Source: Rhizaria sp. SCN 62-66 (Eukaryota; Rhizaria, unplaced). From it: a stretch of 32,001 bases of DNA. Position numbers and translations under genes: made by a program. The notes under the pieces were generated by a model. That model saw only the letters and a program-made list of their open reading frames with translations. It ran no database searches and was not told where the DNA came from. The stretch is taken from NCBI GenBank assembly GCA_001724265.1, contig MEDY01000347.1:1-32001 (forward strand). Direction: 5' to 3'. Below, in pieces: positions 12,601-20,300 of the stretch (within the stretch, counting starts at the first letter, position 1; the number at the start of each line of letters is the position of its first letter).

Positions 12601-14107
12601 TACTGCCGAGTCGTCGCGGACGATGCCGCAGCGCGTCATGTCCGCCGGCGCTGCGCGTCCGTCGCGCGGAGTCGCGGCCGGGCTCGGCGGCGGCATTGCG
12701 CCCTTGCTCGCAGCCGCGACCAGCAACGCCAGTGGCGGCGCCGGCGGGCATGCGATCTCGGGCGGAAAGAGCAGCTCTAGCGCGAGCAGCCTTGCCACTG
12801 CGCTCAACGGAAACGCACCTGCAAGTCTTGGTAGTATCGCCATCCCGGCCGCCCCTGCCCCGCACGGTAACAGCAGCTCCAGCACCTCCGTCGGTGCATC
12901 GCCCCACAGCGCGGCGATGCCTGGCTACGCCCCCCGCGCGTACGCCACCACGCCTAACGGCTTCGCCCCCGGCTTCGCTTACCCCGCCGGCGGCAGCTTC
13001 ACCGGCTCGCACCCCGGATTCGCCCCCATTCCCGCCGGCTTCGCCTCCGGTCCCGGTGTGTTTAGCCATCATACCGCCCCGGGCTTCGCCGGGTTCGCCC
13101 CCGGCGCGCACGGCGGCTTCCCCCAACCCACACCCGGGCTCGGTCCTGTCTACGGCTACCCTCAGACCCATGGTCACGTACAGGGCCACGGTCGCGGCGT
13201 GACGCCCAGCGCGTCCCCCGGGCTCGGCCTGCCCCCGTCGGGCTACAACTACGCAGTGGGCAGCCCCGGCTCGAGCTCGCTACCGGGAGGCTTGAGCTCT
13301 GCCAACAACGCCGCTGCATCTAACGCGGTTGCGGGCGCCGCTATTGCCGGGTCTGCAGCGGGCACCGACACGGAATTAAATCACGCCCAGTCACAGACAC
13401 TTCCGCAGTCGTAGTCACACGGACTGGAGAGGACGACGACGCCGAGTCTGGCCGCCGCCCCGTCTCCCGGTCAAGCAATCCGCAGCACGCAGTTCCCACA
13501 ACAGCAACAACAGCAAAGTGTGTTTTCGTATCCAACTCCGTCACCGCCTCTCTCGTCGCAACAGCAACAGCAGCAACAGCAACAACAGCATCAACAGCAC
13601 ATGATGATGACGATGGGCATGATTCCTCACTCAACCCCGCTGTCGCAGGCTCTGCCAGCGAACGGCGGCTACCCTGCTCACAATATGTACCCTGCTGCTC
13701 AGCAGCATCAGCAGCATCAACCGTACGGTTTTTCCCAGTCTTCGTCGGCATTCTCGATGTCAAACGCTGCCCACGGCCATTCCCCTGCCCACGGCGGTCT
13801 GTCGGTGTCTGTCACCGGGCTCAGGTCCACGGCAGGCACTCCGGCTCCCATTGCGGCGACGTCCTACAGCGTCACGAACGCTATCGCGAACGCGAATGTG
13901 AACGGCAGCACACTCACGAACTCTTCCTCGAACGCGAACTTGAAGTCGAGCAACGTGAGCGCGAACGACAACATCAACGCTGGCACTAATGCGGGTGCAG
14001 CTGCGGACGCGACTAACGGTTTAAACAATGCTAATGCTTCCAATGGCAACACTGGGTCGAGTTCGATGCTGAAGCGTTCGCTCACTGACCGTGGCATCAG
14101 CCGGTAA
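680..14107 (+). CDS. Giant two-pass membrane protein with degenerate GH20/hexosaminidase-D-like domain
   Basis: One frame runs from ATG 680 to TAA 14105-14107, about 4,475 residues, if the three in-frame TAG codons (residues 161, 280, 4245) are read as sense. Residues 1-1750 are low complexity (Ala, Ser, Gly, Gln, His, Tyr; polyQ; an acidic Asp/Tyr/Ser stretch near 1582-1615). A membrane segment lies at about 1756-1778, preceded by Arg residues and a CC-x-x-C cluster. From about 1912 the protein resembles hexosaminidase D in collinear blocks (VHLDV, LLIDWG, TPLVSDD, LGGIVLMG) separated by large insertions. Helical blocks at about 2995 and 3280-3330 match the C-terminal region of HEXD. A second membrane segment lies at about 3709-3732, followed by basic residues, Cys and a 740-residue Gly/Ser/Gln/Asn tail. 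Inferred topology: both tails cytosolic, GH20 domain lumenal. The catalytic pair appears lost. The start is uncertain because the frame stays open upstream to 545. Confidence 0.8.
1160..1162 (+). other. In-frame TAG read as sense (probably Gln)
   Basis: The local coding repeat reads CAA CAG CCG CAA CAG CCG and then CAA TAG CCG. TAG sits exactly where CAG sits in the preceding repeat units, one C-to-T change away. The same protein frame continues for thousands of codons afterwards. This is the strongest local hint that TAG is decoded as glutamine. Confidence 0.85.
1517..1519 (+). other. In-frame TAG read as sense
   Basis: This is the second TAG in the giant gene, in the context Ser-Tyr-TAG-His-Ser-Gly-Tyr. 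The Tyr/Ser/Gly/His-rich composition is the same before and after the codon, and the frame does not change. Confidence 0.85.
2594..2623 (+). repeat. Poly-glutamine tract (10 CAA/CAG codons)
   Basis: Ten consecutive Gln codons in the N-terminal low-complexity region of the giant protein. CAG and CAA are mixed, so this is an imperfect trinucleotide repeat. Confidence 0.95.
3281..3358 (+). repeat. Gln/His-rich tract ending in 12 Gln
   Basis: A 26-codon Gln-rich run with interspersed His, Arg, Tyr and Leu that ends in twelve uninterrupted Gln (mixed CAA/CAG). It lies in the N-terminal prion-like region of the giant protein. Confidence 0.95.
5945..6013 (+). other. First membrane segment of the giant protein
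   Basis: The codons give a strongly hydrophobic run (AGVAVLLLTLASLLLFI) of about 22 residues. It is preceded by WRRR and by the cysteine motif CCAWC. More positive charge on the N-terminal side predicts a cytosolic N-terminus (positive-inside rule). Confidence 0.85.
6413..9440 (+). other. Hexosaminidase-D-like GH20 domain, interrupted and catalytically degenerate
   Basis: Collinear blocks match my recollection of the human HEXD order: strand 1 RMVHLDV (residue about 1912); LLIDWG and the block up to about 2010; a helix block ending LNQALSLHG (about 2067-2106); the active-site strand VHVGSSRL (2230-2237); TPLVSDD (about 2285); AVYRGAAG (about 2345); LGGIVLMG (about 2774); and a helix near 2881-2920. 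HEXD has HIGCDEV at the active site; here the position of Cys-Asp-Glu is Ser2234-Ser2235-Arg2236, so the catalytic Asp and Glu are missing. Between the blocks lie Ala/Ser/Asn-rich insertions of tens to hundreds of residues. The alignment was done by eye and from memory. Confidence 0.8.
11804..11875 (+). other. Second membrane segment of the giant protein
   Basis: The codons give a hydrophobic run (HTVILISGALFALIVGIPLA) of about 22 residues. It is followed by Arg residues and the cysteines of SRCAHALARRGLLPRCC. The basic side is C-terminal, which predicts a cytosolic C-terminal tail and places residues about 1780-3708 on the lumenal or extracellular side. Confidence 0.85.
13412..13414 (+). other. 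In-frame TAG read as sense (probably Gln)
   Basis: The context is Gln-Ser-TAG-Ser-His in a protein full of Gln-Ser-Gln-Ser repeats, so Gln is the natural reading. The frame stays open for 230 more codons, with polyQ tracts and the same composition, and ends at TAA 14105-14107. Confidence 0.85.
13499..13597 (+). repeat. Two poly-glutamine tracts near the C-terminus
   Basis: Positions 13499-13516 encode six Gln. Positions 13559-13597 encode a Gln run with one His near its end, followed by His and Met-rich sequence. Both lie downstream of the TAG at 13412, which supports continued translation past it. Confidence 0.9.
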
Positions 14108-14352
14108 CAGTTACACGTGCCATTTTTCATTTTTACATCGCAGTGTGTCTTTCGTACGATCTCGAGTATTCCATTTCCAAACTCGTTATTTAGTCTTAAA
14201 ACGTATTTTATTCAAACATGTGTGGTATCATGTGGCCATTTGCTTGGCACTAAGCGGAAAAAATCAGCAAGATATCACCAATACACATTATTGTTACTTA
14301 TCATGGCGATCCATCGACTCTTAAATAATTCGGTGTTTCACCTATTTCCAGC
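14108..14352. other. Convergent 3' spacer with a possible poly(A) signal for the YbeY gene
   Basis: An AT-rich spacer between the 3' ends of the giant gene (+) and the YbeY gene (-). TTTATT at 14207-14212 reads AATAAA on the minus strand, about 140 bases past the YbeY stop, and could serve as its poly(A) signal. The short frames here look like chance. Confidence 0.5.
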
Positions 14353-16170
14353 TCACTTCTTGACCCCGCGGACGGCCCGCGCGGCGGCCTCGTGCAGCGC
14401 GCGCGTCATGCGCTCCTCCTCCTCGGCAAGCAGCTCCATCTCGCGCGTGTGCGCGTCGCCGGCAGCCCCGCTCTGTTGCTGCCGCTTCGTCATCTGCGCG
14501 ACCTTGGCCTCGACCGTGGCCTGCGGCAGCCCCGCGCGCGGGGTCGCGATCGCGTCCGTCTCGACCTCCTCCTCGCCGCGCCACGCGTCCTCCTCCGTTT
14601 CCGCGCCGTCGACCTCGTTTTCATCGGCCGCGGTGCTGGTCGCGCCGCCGTCGCCGAGGGACATGCAGACGGTGTTGACGTCTTGCGCGAGCGCGCGCGC
14701 GGCCTCGGCCAGCTCGGGCGCGAGCTCGCCGCGGCCCGCCGCGTCGGCCGCCTTGTCCGCGACGCTCTGGATCTCGCCCGACACGCGCGCGGCGAGCTGC
14801 TCCGTCTGCCCCGACAGCACAGCGGCCACGTCCGCGCGCACCTGCTCCTCGCTCATCTCGGCCGGCTTGCGCGCAAGCATGAAGGCCAGCAGCGAGGGCC
14901 CGTGGAAGCTGCCGTCGGGCAGGATCACGCCCGCCGCGCGCAGCGACTCGGGGGTCGGGATGTCGGCCAGATCGACCAGCTCCGGCACCGCCGCGGCCTC
15001 GTACACCGTCTCGACGTACTCTGCGCCGGGCCCCTCTCCATTCCCAGTCTGCTCGCCGAGGGACTCTGCGGTCTCCTGGCTCAGCGCGGGCTCGGCCGAG
15101 AGCTGGCGGCGGCGGCGCATCTCGCGCGCCTCGGCGCTCAGCTCCTCGGGCGCCTCCTCCAGCTCGTAGCCCGCGGCGACCGAGTGCTGCCGCTTGGTGA
15201 TGGCGCCTTGCGCAAGCAAAGCGTCCAGCACCAGGTCCGTCGCGCCCTGCATGCGGTCGCGTGCCGCGCGGTGGTCGTGGTCAAAGCCGCAGAGGTGCAG
15301 GATGCCGTGGACGAGGATCACGGGCAGCTCGTCCGCGCCCGCCTTGGCCGCCAGGCCGCGCGCCGCAGCTTTGGACGCCGGCTTCGCGCTGCCACTCGCG
15401 GTGTTGCCCGCGCCCCCGCGGTTGAGAGCCTGGCGCTCGATGTAGGGCACGCAGAGGTAGATCTCGCCCAGGTCTGCGACGTCGCCGAACTCGACCAGCT
15501 GCATTTCCCCTTTGGGCTCCATCATGGGGAACGACAAGACGTCCGTCGCGGCGTCGACGCCGAGCGAGCTCTTGTTGAGCGCGTGCACCTCGGGCTCCAT
15601 CGACAGCATCACAGCAAGGTCAAAACGCGCCAGCCCCAGCACGTCGAGGATCTTGCGCGCGAGCGGCTGCACGTCGCGGTAGTCTGCGCTGTAGCTCGCG
15701 TCGAGACGGCGCACGACCACCACGGAGCCCTTGAAGTTGTCCGCGCGCCGCTGCTTTGTGTGGTCGTCGGCGCCGCCGCCCATGCCCGTCGTCGTGTAAG
15801 ACGCGTCCTCAAGCGGGGAAGGCGCCGTGGTCGACAGGGCGCGGACGGGGGCCGCGAGCGACAGCAGGGGGTCGGCCCGCTTAGAGTTCGCGAGGATGTC
15901 GTTGCGAGTGCGAGCGAGGGTGCGGGGGACGGTGGTGAAGGCGCGCTGGTGCGACAGACTGGCCAGGCTCTTGTTGACAGGGAAACTGAGTGACGCGTTG
16001 CGAGCAGCGGCCACGGCATCGCTCCTGCTGTGACTGCTGCTGTTGCTGTTACGAGGGCTGAAGGCGGAGCTGAGACGAGCAGTCACGGTGGCGGCGCTGC
16101 TGAGGTTGCAGACAGCTCCACTTGTAAGCGCGGTTGTGCTGAGGGCGCCCAGGGCACGGCGCATGCTCAT
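14353..16170 (-). CDS. YbeY-family endoribonuclease, probable mitochondrial form, with long C-terminal extension
   Basis: A 605-residue protein in one exon, starting at ATG 16168-16170 and ending at TGA 14353-14355. Residues 1-110 are rich in Ser, Arg and Ala and poor in acids, like a mitochondrial targeting leader. The YbeY domain (about 148-325) shows TDVLSFP (209-215) and the metal-binding signature HGILHLCGFDH, with His288, His292 and His298 as the zinc ligands of the family. YbeY is a single-strand-specific RNase involved in rRNA maturation in bacteria and organelles. Bacterial YbeY has about 150-170 residues. Here an Ala/Gly/Lys insertion (about 250-280) sits inside the domain, and about 280 acidic, helix-prone residues without a recognised domain follow it. 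The family call is firm; mitochondrial location is inferred from the leader only. Confidence 0.92.
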   Translation of the reverse strand: MSMRRALGALSTTALTSGAVCNLSSAATVTARLSSAFSPRNSNSSSHSRSDAVAAARNASLSFPVNKSLASLSHQRAFTTVPRTLARTRNDILANSKRADPLLSLAAPVRALSTTAPSPLEDASYTTTGMGGGADDHTKQRRADNFKGSVVVVRRLDASYSADYRDVQPLARKILDVLGLARFDLAVMLSMEPEVHALNKSSLGVDAATDVLSFPMMEPKGEMQLVEFGDVADLGEIYLCVPYIERQALNRGGAGNTASGSAKPASKAAARGLAAKAGADELPVILVHGILHLCGFDHDHRAARDRMQGATDLVLDALLAQGAITKRQHSVAAGYELEEAPEELSAEAREMRRRRQLSAEPALSQETAESLGEQTGNGEGPGAEYVETVYEAAAVPELVDLADIPTPESLRAAGVILPDGSFHGPSLLAFMLARKPAEMSEEQVRADVAAVLSGQTEQLAARVSGEIQSVADKAADAAGRGELAPELAEAARALAQDVNTVCMSLGDGGATSTAADENEVDGAETEEDAWRGEEEVETDAIATPRAGLPQATVEAKVAQMTKRQQQSGAAGDAHTREMELLAEEEERMTRALHEAAARAVRGVKK

Positions 16171-16704
16171 GGAGTAGCCTCGACTGGTGGGTAGAACGTA
16201 TCCATAGATGGTTGTGCGGAGCGAGAGCGTAATGGGGCGGGGTTGCGGTCAAGGGAGAGTGCGACGACAGGAAAGTAAGGAGTACGTGAGGTCAATGTCC
16301 GTCAACAGCGATTTATAACACGTATAATACAGGAGCGCCAAAATGATATACGGCCTCTTAATAAAAACTGTACTAATGCTTTTCTGGACCTTGTTTGACG
16401 TGATATGCGATGAAATGGCAGCTTGGCTGTGGGTAGGACCGAGAAAATGGGGATGTTCCCAACGGCTCCAAGCCTCGATGTTTCCTGTGAAAACCTGACC
16501 GTGTTATTCGGAGTGTGATTATAATATAGCAGGTTCAGATATTGATCCAGTTAATAGAATATGAAATATATTTTGCTTTTGTGATACACGAATGTCTTCA
16601 CCCAGAGCTCACTCATCTTCCATCCTCTCTCTGCCCACCGTTTTGCCGTTGGCTGACGCGCGCCCCATTCCTCATCTCTGCGATGCATACAGCAGTCTCT
16701 GCTC
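16171..16704. promoter_or_regulatory. Divergent promoter region between YbeY and the next gene
   Basis: An AT-rich spacer of 534 bases separating two genes transcribed away from each other, so it should carry both promoters and 5' UTRs. On the minus strand TTATAAAT (16311-16318) lies 141 bases upstream of the YbeY ATG as a candidate TATA box. On the plus strand AT-rich TATAAT-like sequence occurs around 16518-16530. No gene is supported inside. Confidence 0.6.
16311..16318 (-). promoter_or_regulatory. Candidate TATA box for the YbeY gene
   Basis: The minus strand reads ACGTGTTATAAAT here (octamer TTATAAAT). A nearly identical 13-base element, ACGCGTTATAAAT, lies upstream of the minus-strand USP gene at 25076-25083. 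This suggests a shared core-promoter element. Confidence 0.5.
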
Positions 16705-17316
16705 ATGGGCAAGAAACCCAGGGGCGGCAAGGGCGGTGGATCTAACCCTCCCCAGCCCAAATCTGCGACTACCAATAACAACAACAACAGCACCAAGCCT
16801 GGCTCGCAGGCCGCCGCCGCCGCACTCACCGCCGCGACCGCCCCGGTTACGGTGACCGTCGCAGCCCCCGCCGACAACGATAACGACACCGGCAATAGCA
16901 CCGGCGTCCGCGCAGGCGCCCCTGAGGTAGGCGAGCTGCCTTTCACGGTCGCCGACATCCATCCCAGACTCGCGTCTTCCGCTTCCGTGAGTGCCGTGGC
17001 GTCACCGTCCGGCGGCCGCGGGTCGTTCGTCGCCCAGCGCATCGACACGCTCGCCGCGGCCGCCGAGGCCAGCGCCCGCCCGCGAGCGTCGCTGTCCAAC
17101 GGGCAGATCCGCTTTGACATCACCACCACGCACTCGGCCCCCAGCGTCGGCGCCGCCCCCGCCTTGGGCGACGCGTTCCAGGAAGACGACTAGGACGGCG
17201 CGTTCGCAAAGAAGGCCCTCGGCAGCAGCATCATGGGGCCCGCCAAGGCGTCTGCCGAGGCCGAGCTGGCCCGCTCGCTCGTTGCCGAGGGCACGGTGCA
17301 CACGCGCGCTGACTTG

Positions 17317-17347
<31 letters not shown>

Positions 17348-20300
17348 CCGTGGCCAGCAACCCCCTCGCGACGCCGACCCGCCTGCCCCGCACGCCCAAC
17401 AACGGCAACGGCCACGGCAGCACTCCGCGTAACGGCGCCACCTCTGGTGCGGGTGTGCTTGGCGCCAGCGACGGGTTCGTCATCCGCCGCGCGGCCGAGA
17501 TCACCGAGCTCGGCAAGGTCCCCTTCGACAGCAGCAACGTCGCTCCGCTCCGCGCGCGCGCCCGCGCCCTCGCCGTCGCGCGCCTCTCCGCCAAGACTAA
17601 GACCCAGGACGACTGCGCTGGCGCTGAGGCTGACTCGGCGATGGCCGCCGCTGCCGCCGCCGCGGCCGCCGCGCTGGTCGTCCCGCCCGTCCCAGGCGCG
17701 GCGGCCGTCCGCGACTCGACCGTGACGGCGGCCATGAAGACGCTGCGCAGCAAGCAGAGCATTGTCAAGCGCTCGCGCGCGCTCTATGATCTCTCGGCCG
17801 TGTACCGCCTGCTCACTGTCTCGCGCACTGAGGCCGTCGTTGCGGCGCCCGAGCCCGCGCTGGCGCTTTGGGCGCGGCACCCCGCCAACCCGCACTGCAC
17901 CGCGCCGGCCCCCGGGCTTGATGTAAGTACCCCTTACCCCGTGCCGAGCGCCGCGGTCTCCGCGAATGGCAGTTTCAGCGCGCACACGCCGAGCCGCAGC
18001 AGCCGCGCCGCGTCCCCCTTCGCCTCCCCCGCCGCTACCGGCCGCAGCAACGGAGACTCGGCAGACGCGGACGCGAGCGCCGGCGAGGGCCCTATGACGC
18101 CCTCGCGCGGCCGCAACCGCCGTCACCCCAGCCGCAACACTCCGCGCGGCACGCCGAACGCCGCGGCGACGACGGACGACGACGCCACGACCAGCAATAG
18201 TGCCAGCGTCAGTGCGAGCGCCACGCCGTCCCGCTCCCCCAGCGCCCGCACCCACAACAACGGCGCCGGCGCCGGCAACGGCAGCGGCAGCGTCAGCAAC
18301 ACGCCCAACACGCTCGCACCGCCTGCGGCGCTGTTGGGCGTGGCGCCGCACGGGATTAAGATTAGCGCCTTCGCGGCCTCCCCGTCCCCCGCCCCCACCC
18401 CGCGTCGCGGCCGCAGCGGTCACGGCCAAGGTAACACGACTGCGTCCGAGGCCGCCGCCACGGCTATCACGGCCGACGCGCCCCAGAAGCTCCGATGCGC
18501 GCTCTTCGCGCGGCCGCAGCCCGGCGCCCAACCGGGGGCCGCGGGTGGGGAGGTCTGCGCGCGCCCCTCGGAGGTGGAGGCGCTGATCGACGCGGCCGGG
18601 GGGCCCACGGGCGCTCTCGTGCACCTCCAGCGGCTCATGGCGGCCGCGCGCGGCGCCTTCACGTCCTTTGCCGAGCTCACTGCGGCCGTTGAGGTCCTCG
18701 CGCGGCCTTACAAGGAGATGGAGAAATCGGCGGCGAGTGATGAGGTCGAGTTCCAGGCCGCGCACGCCGCGGCATCCGCCTTGTCTTCGTCGGCTGAGAG
18801 CAAGGCTGACGAGGACGACGAGTCCCCCATGGCGCTTCAGGTACGTTCTGGAGGATACATCTCACTCTAACAATATGTTTCTAAAACTCCACATCGATAT
18901 TTACTGACAAGGACTTTCTAATCTTACCAACTATTGTCGTAATTCACTTGAAGTCGTTTTATTTTTCTCATATCATCGAATACCATTTCGTTTGACTCTT
19001 TCACATCTTTGCTTCCCTTTTCTCAGGCTCGCTTGTCCCGCCAGGCATTCTCCCGCGCCGCGCACCCCGCCCGCCGCTCCGTGGGCGCGCTGCTTAATGA
19101 CGGGACCGTGTCCTTCGACGTGGCCGAAGTGCTGGAGGAGCTGGTCGAGGAGGACGTCAACTTCCACTGGGAGCTCTTCGTCGCCGACAAGCAGGACCTC
19201 GAGTCCCCCGCCTTCTGGCTCGGCGCCGAACGGAACCCCGAGTCCGCGCCCGCCAAGGCGCTCGCGCTGCTGGCCGCGAACCGCTCGCTGCCGGTGTCGG
19301 CGCTCGCGTCCCCGCGAAGGCCCGTCGTGCCGCTCACCCCCAGCGCCACATCCAGCACCAACTCCGTTGCCGACGGCATCATGCTTACCCCGCCCTCGAG
19401 CGCTAGCAAGGCCAGCAGCAGCGGCGGGCTGACGGTGCACCCGCCCGCGACGCCCCGCACCCCACGCACGCTGCCCTTCGCCACGCCCAGCGGCTCGCTC
19501 AGCGGCTCTCATGGCGGAGTGACTCCGATCCTTCCGCCGTTGACGCCTTCGCAATCACAATCGCACGCCGACGCCCGCACCCGCCGCGCGCGCTCGCAGC
19601 TGTCGCTGGCGCGGCTCATGCAGCAGCAGGCGCGCAATGAGGCCGCGCGCAAGTTCGTCACCTTCCAGCTCACGATGGCGGCGGCACAGTGCAACGCCGC
19701 CGCGATGGAGCGCTACACGGCTTACCTCGTCACGAACGGCATCGCGTCCGACTCCGAGTCCAGCGCGACCGTCCAGGCGCAGGTGGGCGCGCAGAGCCAG
19801 AGCGCGGTGCACTGCGCGAAGTTCGCTGACGTGTTCCCCGCCGCCGACGCAGAGGCCACCGCGGCCGCCGCGGGCGCGCTGTTCCCAGCGTACCCCCTCG
19901 TTCTGACGCACGCGCACGTGTCGGAGCTGCTGGTCGCCGCGCTGGGCGCCGTGCCCGCGCAGGCGCACCTGGCGACGCTCAAGCACGAGGCCGCGCGCGC
20001 GAGCAGCGACCGCCGGCCCGCCCGTCCTCAGCCCCTGCTGCTGGCGACTTGTGACCGCGAGCGCGGCTACGGCGCCCTGCTGTCCCTGCGCTCCCTCGGC
20101 AGCGCGCTCGCGTTGCTGTCGCTGCCGATCATCGTCCACGCGGACCTGATGCACGAGACGCTCATCGCGCTGCGCCCTGCGGCCGCCCCCACCGCTGCCG
20201 CCGACGCCGCCGAGGGCATCAACACGAGCGCGCAGGACCGCGGCGAGATCCTCAACGACTTGACCGCGCACTACGCGGTGCCCACGGTCTCGGCCGAGCT

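Noticed and set aside
14392-15993. 533-codon plus-strand frame opposite the YbeY gene
   Set aside because: The minus strand encodes the clear YbeY zinc motif; the plus frame is an Arg/Leu/Ala/His-rich shadow.
10937-17928. GTAAGT hexamers at 10937 and 17923 as splice donors
   Set aside because: The coding frame stays open across them, there is no compositional change, and all supported introns here use GTAC donors.
17002-18765. 587-codon minus-strand frame opposite the 1,939-residue protein gene
   Set aside because: A shadow caused by high GC; Arg/Gly/Ala-rich with no motif. The plus strand continues across the TAG and splice sites with consistent composition.
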